DNA of 64,000 bases from Casuarius casuarius. Its lineage: Eukaryota > Chordata > Aves > Casuariiformes > Casuariidae. A program made the position numbers and the translations under genes. Where the stretch lies: contig PTFA01000411.1 in the NCBI GenBank assembly GCA_003342895.1, positions 248,001 through 312,000 on the forward strand, written 5' to 3'. The notes beneath the pieces were generated by a model. The model did no database searches, was not told the origin of the DNA, and saw nothing but the letters and a program-made list of their open reading frames with translations. Position 1 is the stretch's first letter; each line of letters begins with the position of its first letter. Shown in pieces: positions 23,406 through 34,600 of the stretch.

Positions 23406-25269
23406 GCTAATATTCAGACTGGTTTAGCTTATTAGGTGTACAGTGTGCAAGTACAGAGTTTGGCATAGAGGGGCTGTGACTTCAGCCTGAAACTGAAAGT
23501 AGTGCTGTAAAATCAGACTCCTAAATGGCCATGGAGAACATGCAAGTAAATGCATGAGTTTGATGCTGATGCCTTTGCTTTCCCCCCTTTCCTATATTGG
23601 TCCATTTCTGCTCATGGGAAAGAGATTAGGAAGGTGTGCAGGCGTCTCGTGAATGGTTTCCCAGCAGAGGAAACTCACAAGCAGAGCGTGAATACGGTAT
23701 TCTCCATGCTTTCAGCCAGCACTGATGTAATGACCCTATCATATAACATGCACCAGTGAATAAATTCCACGCTTTGCCTGTTAAAAACATTTGTTCTCTC
23801 TCAGGTCCCTTGGCAAGAACCACGAACTAGGCCAAAAAAAAAAAAACCTAAAAAACAAAGCAAAACAAAAGTTGTCAGTCTCAGTCACCATACCATCTTC
23901 TTTTATTAATAGAGACTTGACATGGAAGAGTTTTCTGGCCAGGCATTTTTCACACCCAAATAGGCTCAAATAAAAAATTATTGCCAGCACAATGATTTAA
24001 ATGTAAAATGTAACACTACAGCACTTGCTTAACTTGATTTTTTAATGTCAGCTCCAATGTGTCTGACACATGCAAGACATAAATGAATATCCATATTTCT
24101 TTGGAATTAGAGGTTCCCTGACAGCTCACTGTATGGAGCATACGGCACTCCCGATGGGTCGTTACTGTGGACTGGCATTATTTTCACCTCTTTCATTCTC
24201 CCCCAGACAACTTTACTAATGGAAGCCAAAACACTCTCCCCACTGACCTTGGGGGTAATTGTCTCAAAATATTTGATAAAAAACAATCTATGCTATATTT
24301 GTTAATTGCATTTGTCAATCTGCCTTTGCCAAAATCCCCCCTCCCCCCCCCAGTAACAGAACCATTGGCAGTCAACACGGAGATCTATGTATTTTGGTAC
24401 AGGGAATGTTTTTTACTGTGCCTGAGCTAAGGGTTATAAATGACAAATGATTCCTTGTTTCATAGCGTCGGTCCATAGAGCTGCCTCAGCCCACAGAGTG
24501 TCAGAACCGGCACCATTCTCCTTTTTAAAATAAGTTTTTTCCTTGTATTTCTGTTCGGCTTCTTTCTCTGCCTCCTAAGCTCTTTGTTCAGTACTTCCTC
24601 GCAACACAGAATCATCATCACACCATTCATCTGCATCAATCTGTCTGCGTCTCACAGACTTTGCTGGGTCTGCCTCATCAAGTGTAGCCACTAAATTCAT
24701 TTCTTTTTTCATGTCTGTAATTGCCTTCAGCTTCACGCTGTCAATTTTGCATGTGTTGATGTCTATAGATTGTGGTCTACTGTTTCAGGACTCTGTGCCG
24801 GGTTCCTTGAGTCATGTAAGCTCCAGCTCTGCCAGTGATTTACTGGCCCATCTTGTCTGAAGCTGAAGAAATTATGTTTATATGCATACAAATCTATGTT
24901 CATCATGGGAAAAGTGACATATCCAGCACCTGTAGCCATGCACCAAGATATCAAGCACAGGATTTATCTCACCTAACTTCAGGATGTGATTCAGTTCAAC
25001 GTAAAACTAATAACATGCCTGCTTATAGGTGTCTACGTGTGAGGTAATGTCCAAGCTCCTGTTAGTGCAACACAGGTCTAATTCTCCATTCATTTGTCCT
25101 CACATAAGCCTCTAGTGCTCTCTGAGATGCCCTAAAGCATTCTGTCTGGCTCCTAGCCACAGACCCTGTGTCCTTTGTCAATACAGGAAGCAGAGTCTAG
25201 AGCAATTCAATTTATCCTAAGTCTGGCTAAAGTGGCGGGTCAGCTGAATTGCTTTTCAGGCTCCAGTCT
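23406..25269. other. Non-coding DNA with homopolymer runs
   Basis: No gene supported. A poly(A) run of 13 lies at 23,834-23,846 and a C-rich run at about 24,336-24,351. The part at 25,080-25,180 contains GAGATGCCCTAAAGCATTC, a weak third relative of the repeat pair at 12.8 and 25.3 kb. Confidence 0.5.
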
Positions 25270-25585
25270 AGTGATTAAATTTTCATTGACTAAAACAGGA
25301 GCTTAGGCACTTAACTCACATGTAGACACCTACATGTAGGCATCTGAATTTAAATGTCTTAATCTGGAGCTGACTCTGGAGCCATAGAGGCTCATTCAGT
25401 TGCCCAGCCATATGGTGCAATTTGAAATGCTTTAGAGTGTCCAAGTCATTCGCATGAGGCTGACAGATATGACGCATGATCTACAGGAGCAATACTCAGA
25501 GCCATGTGGAATACCCTAGGGCATCTCAGATGGCACTAGAGTAATATATTTAGGCTACTGAATGTCTGCATGTCTGCAGTATAGA
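25270..25585. repeat. Decayed interspersed repeat, copy B (unnamed family)
   Basis: This copy shares ordered blocks with 12.8-13.15 kb (see copy A) and carries strings such as GAGCTTAGGCACTTAACTC and GACACCTACATGTAGGCATC. The ACCTACATGTAGG core is a near-perfect palindrome. Similarity to copy A is patchy, so the element is old. No coding capacity remains. Confidence 0.5.
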
Positions 25586-27640
25586 TGCCTAAACAGAGGT
25601 AGTTGGCTTAAGCTCTGCATCTTATAAGGAAGGTGGGACAAGGTTTGAATTCTGACCATATATCCACTGTCACATACAGATAACAAAGAACAACCTGCTG
25701 TCAGTGCAGGCTCCCAAGAAGTAGAAATCAGGCTCTTTGTGTGTGATGGCATTTGCCTTCATCTTTTATTTTTCTTTATTATGTTTTCAATTATATTATA
25801 TGCATGTGTCAGCATATGCATAAACAATGCCTTAAATAATTTTCTTAAAGTAAACAGCACAGAATTAATAGATTCTTCAGGTTAAAATGGTGTTATTCAA
25901 AGCAGTTAATGTGTATGATTTATCCATCACCTCTGCATGAAGTCTTTGAAAAGGTTCTTTTGTTCAAAAGTTTGGGGGTGGAATAAGAACAACCACAATA
26001 ATGTGTAGCAGTGAGATTTAAGGAGGAGGCATTCAAATGGCATTCATCTAGTTATACTCTGCTAAGATGAACAAAGGAACTTCATCACCTGTGTTTTCTG
26101 AATTGTGCTGTCAAGGTGTTAAGCCTAGAACAGATGCTTAGGCCAAGATTAATTTTTCCTAATTTTCACCAAATAAAAGTCAGATGTCTAGGGTAGAATT
26201 TGTCATACCTAAAATAGTTGTCTAGTCCAAGCTGAACACGCATGTATTCTTTATACAAAGTAGGGAAAAAGAGAGGTTTCAAAAGGGCAATTCACTTTGC
26301 TCTAAATTGAATGTTCAAGTCTAGACCAGAATAGACTTCTTGGTGCTGCTCTCTTTCTGACCTCTGTACAGACTACATGACTACTTTAGACTAGATGTCT
26401 AAAATTGATGAGCAAAGCTGAGAAAGAGAACTCCACTCGAGTGAAGTACACTTCTGTCCTGTGGGACTTTTCCCTTCCCCAGCAATATCTGTATATGTAG
26501 CTGAGATCATCGATGAAAGAAATCTAGCTCCTCCTTAAAATTTTTCCAAGGCAAAACTAACATAAACTAAGTCGAACAGTGTCAAACTCAAAATTCAATT
26601 TGAATATATGCACTATTAATTTGGAAGTCTGATCATTTGAACTCATTGATTCAATCTGATTTGCCACTGCAATTTGATCATTGCTTTGTGCCGCCTTTGA
26701 TTACCTTAGTGAAACTGCAATACATTAGCAATATGTGTAAGTGTATATTTACTTGCTCATATTGCTTTGCAAAAGCTCTTAAAATATTCATAATAGGTTT
26801 ATCCATTAAAAATACCATATGGGTCAAAAATGCATTGCCTATTTGCAAGCCACTTTGCTCTGATCCTAAATTAATGAATGATTTTGTCCAAAAACATAGA
26901 AGTTTCTGATTTTTAATATTGCACAGCTGGGATATGAGCCAAAGGACAGCAGCAGATTATGGTTGTTTCCACATCCAAACCATCAGGGAGTACTGAACAA
27001 CATGCTCAACTGAGAAAAGGCTCAGGAAAATAACTGGTCAAAAAAAAGAACCACCAACTCCTCCTCCTCAAAAAAAAAAAAAAAAATCCCACAAACAAAA
27101 AAAACCCTGAATAGATAAAAGTAGTTTTCATCAATTTTGAAATGATTGTCTAGAAATTAGCTGATGTTAACAATCTTTTTAACGAGAAGTCTCAATATAT
27201 TTTATCCAAGTTGTTGTTCTATTCTTAAGTTCAAGATGATGAAAAGGTTGTTGATTTTATTTGTTTCATGTTAATTGTATGTTACAGGAGCAGTTGCAGC
27301 CCTAACACAGGTAGGGAGATGGGATTAATCGTCTTCATGACTGTGATAGCTATCACTTCCTGGTAGGCAATGTTTTAATTCAGCCCCGGCATTGCTGTAG
27401 CCATCGCTGTCTAAAGATATTATTGAGGCAAAGTGAGAAGAAAAGGTAGTGTTTTTGATGAGACTAAGTGATACTGCTGGATAAAACATGTGTTTGGGGG
27501 TACAGTACATAGAACAGCCATTGCTCCTGCACCAGATAATTGGGAGCCATCACAAAATAGCAAGTGTTCAAGTCAGAGGATGCCTGAGACAGTGCTTCCA
27601 TTGCACAGAGCAGACATGGTATTTCTCCAGCTTTCCAGGA
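25586..27640. other. Non-coding AT-rich DNA
   Basis: No supported gene. A 17-base poly(A) run lies at 27,070-27,086 after a short CTC repeat. The rest is unremarkable. Confidence 0.55.
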
Positions 27641-28085
27641 TTTCTTTCTCTCTTTCTTTTTCTTTCTTTCTTTCTCTTTCTTTCTCTTTCTCTCTTTCTC
27701 TCTCTCTTTCCCTCTTTCTCTTTCTCTGTCTCTTTCGCTCTTCTTTTTTTTCTCTTTTTTGTCTTTTCTCTTCTCTCTTCTCTTTTCTCTTCTCTTTTCT
27801 TTCTTTCTTTCTCTTCTCTTTTCTCTTCTCTTTTCTCTCTTTCCCTTTCCTTTCCTTTCCTTTCCTTTCCTTTCCTTTCCTTTCCTTTCCTTTCCTTTCC
27901 TTTCCTTTCCTTTCCTTTCCTTTCCTTTCCTTTCCTTTNTTTCCTTTCCTTTCCTTTCCTTTCCTTTCCTTTCCTTTCCTTTCCTTTCCTTTCCTTTCCT
28001 TTCCTTTCCTTTCCTTTCCTTTCCTTTCCTTTCCCTTCCCTTCCCTTCCCTTCCCTTCCCTTCCCTTCCCTTCCCTTCCCTTCCC
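27641..28085 (+). repeat. 445-bp near-pure pyrimidine microsatellite
   Basis: Only three G bases (27,728, 27,737, 27,761) and one N interrupt 445 bp of C and T. From 5' to 3' it passes through mixed TTTC/TCTC units, TTTTCTCTTC units, 18 TTTCC pentamers, a break at the N (27,939), 19 more TTTCC pentamers, and 11 TTCCC units. Long mirror-symmetric polypyrimidine tracts of this kind can form triplex (H-DNA) and stall polymerases. Long open frames on both strands here (up to 283 codons, reading Ser-Phe-Pro-Leu or Lys-Glu-Arg-Gly) are artefacts of the repeat. Confidence 0.95.
27939..27939. other. Ambiguous base N inside the TTTCC array
   Basis: The unit holding the N reads TTTN, four bases instead of five, so the pentamer phase is lost by one exactly at the N. 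This looks like a joining point between two reads or contigs in a collapsed repeat rather than a single uncertain base. The true array length is therefore unknown. Confidence 0.8.
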
Positions 28086-28195
28086 GGCACCACTCTCTAC
28101 ACCCACTCCATCCAGTGCCAATGGATCTTTTCCATCCTGCCGGAGTCGTGTGCTCAGCTGATCAGAAGTGCAATGAGCAGTGCAGCTCACACAGG

Positions 28196-28218
28196 TTCCT
28201 TCCTTCCTTCCTTCCTTC
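28196..28218 (+). repeat. TTCC microsatellite
   Basis: About five to six TTCC tetramers lie 110 bp downstream of the long pyrimidine tract, separated by ordinary sequence. It is probably an independent small expansion of the same sequence type. Confidence 0.8.
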
Positions 28219-28990
28219 TTTTGTCAGGCAAGAGCTGTTTGTGATCAGAGGCCCTACCTCTTCCCTCACCTATTCCCTCAGCCAGGGCTTCCCCTCCCTC
28301 CCCACCTCCCCTGACATCCGGTGCTTCTGCTCCCACTGAGGCTGCCTCTGGTCTCTCTCTTTCTCCCGCTGACCCATAACACTCAGTAACAGACTACAAC
28401 TGGGAGGGTGTGATTGCTGTGCCCATGAAATTTTTCTCAGCTTTGTCAGATAACTCCATGACTGCATCTTAAATCAGTGCCTTATACTCTATACTTTTCA
28501 ATTCTTCGGTTTTAAAAGGAAGATGTCTGTTACTGAGTAATGCACATTTATTTGGGGGATGAGGAAGAGCAAGAATCACCGAGACTGTGCTCGTGGCCTG
28601 TCACATTCTGTTACTGTGCTGCACTTGCTTCTCCTGCCTCACATTAAGAACATTCAATTCCAGCTCCTGAGGATATTGGTTCCATACCAATGAAGCTAAA
28701 AATATTTCCAAAATGCCCAGGGGGTGAATATTTTTATGTCCTTCCACTTAGATGAGGCTGTTTTAGGATGATGCTGACTCACACACAATATCTCTTGCAT
28801 ACTAATCAACACAACAATAATTCAGGTCATTTGATTTCAAAGCATGTTCTCTATTACGTTAACCTTTCACTGTTAACCTGCAGTATTCTCCTTTATGCGG
28901 CACAAAGGGATTGAACCAAGGAAAGGGAGAAAGGGGAAAGAGAAACATAAATTGAAAGTAAAGGATGAGATTTAGATTATTTGTATTGCA
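28219..28990. other. Non-coding DNA, nothing recognised
   Basis: The first 150 bp is C-rich. No gene, SINE or LINE was recognised. Confidence 0.5.
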
Positions 28991-29070
28991 ATGCATTTAG
29001 ATGCAGGAATTGAACTCTGATGTCCTGAGTCACAGTCCACTAGTTTAATCACAAGGTCATCCTTCCCTTC
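28991..29070 (-). repeat. MIR-like SINE head, minus strand
   Basis: Read on the minus strand, the DNA gives GTGATTAAACTAGTGGACTG, then TGACTCAGGACATCAGAG, then TTCAATTCCTGCATC. These correspond to the A-box region, the spacer and a near-consensus B box (gttcaattcctgc) of the tRNA-derived head. The CORE segment is not clear beyond it, so the copy is truncated. It is not a tRNA gene, because no acceptor-stem pairing is present. Confidence 0.7.
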
Positions 29071-29275
29071 TGCTCCTTCTCTACAAACAATGAAAGCTTG
29101 ATGACACTGATAGTCCTTCCTATACTTCTTTGAATATTTACTCCACCGGCAACCTAATTAAGCCTTTCTCCTTCTTATACATGTTGCATACAGTCATTTG
29201 ACAAGCAGGAACACCAACATGTGACTTGGATAACCCACAACACTGGTTGAAAAACATGTTGAAAACAAGCAGCAC

Positions 29276-29322
29276 AAAAAAAAAAAATAAAAAGAGAAAA
29301 TAAAGAAAGAAAGAAAGAAAAG
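29276..29322 (+). repeat. A-rich / AAAG microsatellite
   Basis: A run of 12 A is followed by irregular AAAAG and then perfect AAAG units. It is a simple repeat, possibly grown from a poly(A) tail; no retroposon body was recognised before it. Confidence 0.75.
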
Positions 29323-31529
29323 GTTTGAAATTAATCCATTAACTCAAAGCCATCTGTGTGAAATATTTGGGGAATCATTTCAGACATATATATATTTCTC
29401 CCCCAAATGTATTCATAGATCATTTGCATTAAAAAAATGGGTAAAATAATTTAGTGAGTTCTGCCTTACAACTAGGCTGCTTTGCTCTACCTACTAGTGC
29501 TTATGGTCACTGCCTTTATAGCTTTTAAATGTAAATGTTCTCAGTAATCAAAATAATGATTTGGATGATGGTTCTTGTTTATTTTTACATGGGCAAAATG
29601 CATTCATTGCATCAGAGTGAAAAATCTGTAAGTCCCAAAGCAGGGAAAACTACAACTCGGTGGAGAAAAGTTAATATCATGCAAAATTTATGACATGTTC
29701 TTCTCAGCTGTACTAAGCTCATAGTAAAGGGTCTCTACGAAGACCCATTTCCCTTGATGGACTGAAAAATGCCATTATTTTACAAGCCAAATTCAGTGTA
29801 CTATTCAATTAGTGGTATTCCATTTACAGGGCTCAGACAAGTCTGTCTTCTATGTTAAGCATCCAATAGATAGGTCTGCCTCACTTTTATTGTGCTTTGC
29901 TGAGCTCATAGGACCAGTGAGCCAAAATTTTTGCACCTGATTTTAATTTACTGTTTTCTGTGAAATGTATTTAGAACATACATAGCAATGACTCAGGCAT
30001 CAACAGTGTTTAAATTTGTTTCCTTTCTATTTTTATTTTTAGTAACTGATACTTCCTAGGTTTTGTATTAACCAGCTTCCTCTAGATATAAAAAAAAATC
30101 TAAGCTTTTATGGAGATTCTAGTCTAGCATTAAGTATATATATATTTATATATTAAAAGAGGTAGCATTCACTATCAACTGCTTGGTTAGGAAAAATCAC
30201 ATCTTTAATAAATTATATTCATAGAATGAAATTTATCCAGATAATCATAAGCAAAGATGCCGATGAGAAAGAAATCTCACTTCTGGTACCAATTTTATTT
30301 CCAGTTCCACCTCAGAGGGCAATTCAGCCCAGCTTAGTACAGAATTGCCATTTCTGCAATATCTTTTCCCTATGGCTAAATAGGGAGCCTAAAATGACTA
30401 CAGTCCTTACTTAGGTACTTTAGTTTTGTGTCAAAAATTATGTGGATAAATCTAGATTTTAGTAGTTTGACACACACTGAATCACTGGAAAGTGACCTCA
30501 AGATGCCTCCTGGTCCAATACTTGCTGCAAAGCAGGATTCAGTATACCTAAGCACTGTGACGTGCTCATCTTACTGGTTTGTAACAGCCTCCAGAGATGG
30601 GGACTCTACAGCCACGGAGCTGGAGAGTAACTGGAGCTTCCCATTTCTCAAGTAACAGTCCTCCTACACATTTCTTTGTCTTACAAAAGGGAAACTTTTT
30701 AAAAAAACTTCCCACCAAATGAAATGCAAAGTAAATCAGTTCCAGGGTGATGTAAATCTTCCATGAGAATACAAATCAAAGTTTCCATTCCAGCTTCACC
30801 TCTTGCATTATGGGCATATATTACACTTAGACATAATATAGGCATATGGGTATATGTCATTTTGTGTACATACATCTAAAATAACATTTTAAAATGGAAA
30901 CAAGACCATTTGGAGGTAGAAAATCAAAATGTCCCTTATTTAAATACTTTTTATCCTGTTTTCAAAATGAACTTACATTAAAACGTATTTGTTTCTATGA
31001 GGTATTTCCTTTACCAAATTCTAACAAGAAAAAAAATCTTTCCACCCTGAAGACATTTTAGAGCACAGACTTGATCTATCTGTGGTCTCCTCTAAGGTCA
31101 CATTTATGTCTGTCTCACAAAGTGCATAGTGTTGCTTGCAGCACTCAGAGTCACTTGTCAGGATATGAGATTCATTGTGCCAGACACTGTGTAACATGTA
31201 AAACAGTGCAAAACAGTCTGGGCAGGATTCAGCTGCCTTTTTACAGGTTGCTATTGCAATTTGGAACACCCAGGAGTATCTTGAACACTTGCACGGGCCC
31301 AGCAGAAAGGATGCAGCAAGTCTGGAAGACCTGCAGCCTTCAGGTTCAGAAGCTGGCAGCCTGAAAGGATAGTCCTCTGTGCTTAAAATGCTGATGGGCA
31401 CCTATTTATAGGCAGTTGAATCTTACCCTCTGTGATAAGAAACACAGACAGTCTGACCAGCTGCAAGAAATGAGGGTTACAGGATTAAAAACTATGTATT
31501 TGGAAGATGATGGTGATGATAAAACAAGT
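29323..31529. other. Non-coding AT-rich DNA
   Basis: A minus frame of 126 codons at 31,021-31,401 and an overlapping plus frame of 97 codons both lack recognised motifs, and neither is flanked by convincing splice signals. A short TATATATATTTATATA tract occurs near 30,136. Nothing else was recognised. Confidence 0.5.
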
Positions 31530-31660
31530 ACAGGAACTGTAGGAACATGAAAGAAACAGTACAGTGCCAAACCAAAGACCCAGTTAGCCCATTATCCTGT
31601 TCCTGACCATAGGCAACAATAAATGTTATAGAGAAAGAGTATAAAACCAGGATAAACCTA
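31530..31660 (-). mobile_element. CR1 LINE 3'-end fragment, minus strand
   Basis: In plus orientation the order is GGAACATGAAAGAAACAGTA, CCAAACCAAAGACCCAGTTA, GCCCATTATCCTGTTCCTGA, then CATAGGCAACAAT. This follows the reverse complement of the CR1 3' region found in turtles, crocodilians and old avian copies (gtcagaccaaaggtccatctagcccagtatcctgtctctgacagtggccaac). The copy is 5'-truncated, as CR1 usually is, and clearly diverged. No reverse transcriptase coding part is present. Confidence 0.72.
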
Positions 31661-34600
31661 CAAACCCTTCACTGCAACTGAAGACCTTTTTAATATAAAC
31701 AGATTACATAGCAATCAAGACCTAACAATCACCTATTGATTCCTTTATGAGTAGGAAACTTTGGATAGATTAACTGCCAGGAGTCTACCTTAAAAAGAAA
31801 CAAAATGTTGGCTTCGCTAACTAGTTCCAGGCATAAAATCCATTGTCAACCTGACACCTCTGTGCACTGGAGCAGCCCTATGGCAGGTGATTCTAGTCTT
31901 GCACTAGCACTGACAGGATTAGCAGCTATTAAAACGGCCATTAAGAAGGGCACAGCTAAAAACCTGCCTTTAACATGCAGCACTGAATAAATTTAAGCAG
32001 TACTATGCCACCCAGATCCTATTCTCCACATAAGTGTTAGAAAATACTGTCTTTAAAAGCAAATGACATGTTTTATCTGTAGTGGAGTAGGCCAGGAAAT
32101 GCTTATTATTCACACAAACCTTTTTTTTAGCTGAAGTTAAATATTTCATTTGCATCAGAATTTGCCCTTTGGAAGCTCTGTGACTTTTGCAAAAACATCT
32201 CCACTGAAAAGGTTTCAGGTTTTGATAATTAAAATTTGTGGAGAATTGTGTTCAGAAAGCTTTTTCTTTCCAGTTGCTGAAAACTAAATGTTGGTTTTGA
32301 GATACCTTTCTCTTCATAGCCTCAAAAAACCCTGTAACAACAAAACCCAAATTTAAGATTCTAACGCAAAAATTTTAAAACTAATGATACTTGTGACTTC
32401 TTAATTGATAAGCTTGGGACTACAGTCCACAAAATAATTGTTCTGTCTTTTTCAGGACTTATGTGGTCTTCTGATGGTGACACATGATCCTATACTAAAG
32501 ACAGGGTGCTGTTTTTCTGCTCGTGCTTTTTAAAGGCAAAATGTTAACCTTGCCACAAAACAGTATTTTTGGAGGTGCTTTCTTGACTATTCAATGCTAG
32601 GGAAACAAATAATAGAAGATCTATTTCCCTATAATACCGGTGGAATTATGACAATCAAAGATAGGATGAAATGTTCCAGTTTTCAAATGCTTCAGGAAAA
32701 AAATCCTACTATTTACATGTGTTTACCTGACGTCATTGCTGCTAAACGCCATTCCATCAATTCTGTTCTTGGTGCTCTGGATCATCAGCACAGCAATCTT
32801 CCAGCATTAGTGGTCTTCCAGAATCATCAGGGGCTTCATTCTCTCCCTGAGTTAAATGTATTTAACTCATAGCTAGTAACTTCAGTAGACAGCTGGATGC
32901 CTTGAAAAAAAAAGAATCACAGCACTGCATACTGAGAGATCTAAGCAACTTTTAACATCTAGCTACCTGATGGCCTCCCTGAGTAAGTAGCTCCTCATTG
33001 GTTAGCAGTGTACAGCTAAGGAGCACCAGAAATGTCCCTGCTCCAGATGGTGACAAGCTCAGATTCAGATATGGCCTTGCAGAGTAGGAGGGAAAGGCAG
33101 CATAAAGAACTGGTGCAAGTAGGTAATTTCACAATATTCAGCCACTTTGAGTGTGCGAAAGGTAGACCAGGTCCTTCTTAGGAAAGAAAAGGTTAGGTGA
33201 GGATAGATAAACAGGGTTCCTCTGAAATGTGCCATAATTAATATCCACTTGAGCCATGTGCATGGTTATACTTTTAAAGAACAACACAGAAGACCAAATT
33301 TTTTTGACTTCTGGTCATTTGCACTTAATTGTACTAGCAGCTATCTGAGACTCCTCAGCTTGAATACATCAGTGTTCTGAAAGCAAAGTCCTGATTCTAC
33401 CTGTCATATTTTTATTATCAGGCTTACCACACTGGTACCTAGATACCAACAAAGAATGAAGGTCTGATGTTGCTAGGCATTGCACAGAGTGGCAGAAAGT
33501 CTCTACCCTGAAAAGAGAACAAGATGACCTCAGAGAAAAGAATTCAGCAGAGACAAATACGATGAAATGACAAATTAAGGAAAGAGCAATAAGAGAAGGG
33601 AATAGTGAGAGAAAAGGAGAAAAAGTGGAAGAAGAGAGCAATGAGGTTCAGCCTGAGCTACAGAGGCTGAGAAGGCTGGGGTTGGCACAAACAGCCCATG
33701 AGCACAGTGTCAGTAACATATCCGTGTGCTCTGCTGACACCATTAGTCTATTGCCTACTGGTTTAACTGGTCCTGTAGCTGCTCTTCCTGCCTTGAGTTT
33801 TCAGCTGGCTCTTTGATGAAGTTTCTTTCTTCAAAGCCTTAAATTAAGTGGGGCTAGGTGGGGGCGATAGGAGAAGGTTTACTTCTGTGACAGCAGAACC
33901 AGGCCTCAGCAACATAATAGGGGGAATACGTATGCAGGTGGGAGTTTTAGCACTGCTGTCTCTGAAAGTAGTAGGAATTGAAAGAGCTGAACTTTGCATC
34001 ACCAGAGCTTGTAATAACCATGTATTCACAAGTATAACGTGCACCTACAATAATTGCTACCCCCTAACAAGTACCTTAATATAAATCCTCAGATAAACTT
34101 CTCCCTTGGTTGACTTGTAAAAAATTAGAGGCAAAAAAGAGGAGGGGAAAGGAGGTATAGGGATTAATCTATTGGAAGTCAGAAGCAGGGAGACTAAAAG
34201 GGAAGAAAAGTTTCTAAAATACTCCTTTTGCTACTTGCACTTGAACATAATCCACATTGCTGCTGAAACACCAGCTTTCTTTACAGATAACCCACAGGTT
34301 ATATGCATGCAAATTGGTAATATAGAAGAAAGCATATATTATAAATTATCATGGCCAGAAGCACTGAGTCTTTGGACACTGAAATTAAAATAGAACAAAC
34401 AGTGCAGAGTTTTTTAATAGATTAACCTTTTTTGTGAGCTCATAAGACTCCTTGAAAAAGTGAAGAGACAGCTCTAGGATGATATCTGTTTTGAAAATGG
34501 ATGGGATACACACCATGGAGCAATTCTCACCCTCTGTGGAGCAATGATCATACATGCTTACAAAAGAAGCTCATGTTTGAAGGCATCAATGGCTGCACTA

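Noticed and set aside
27488..28339. 283-codon plus frame and 205-209-codon minus frames across the microsatellite
   Set aside because: They consist of Ser-Phe-Pro-Leu or Lys-Glu-Arg-Gly repeats forced by the pyrimidine pentamers and span an N. They are repeat artefacts, not genes.
28991..29070. tRNA gene on the minus strand
   Set aside because: A and B boxes are present, but the cloverleaf stems do not pair and the 3' side does not end as a tRNA would. It is the head of a tRNA-derived SINE.
31021..31401. 126-codon cysteine-containing minus frame
   Set aside because: Cysteines are irregularly spaced, no zinc-finger or secreted-domain pattern fits, and an overlapping plus frame of similar length exists.
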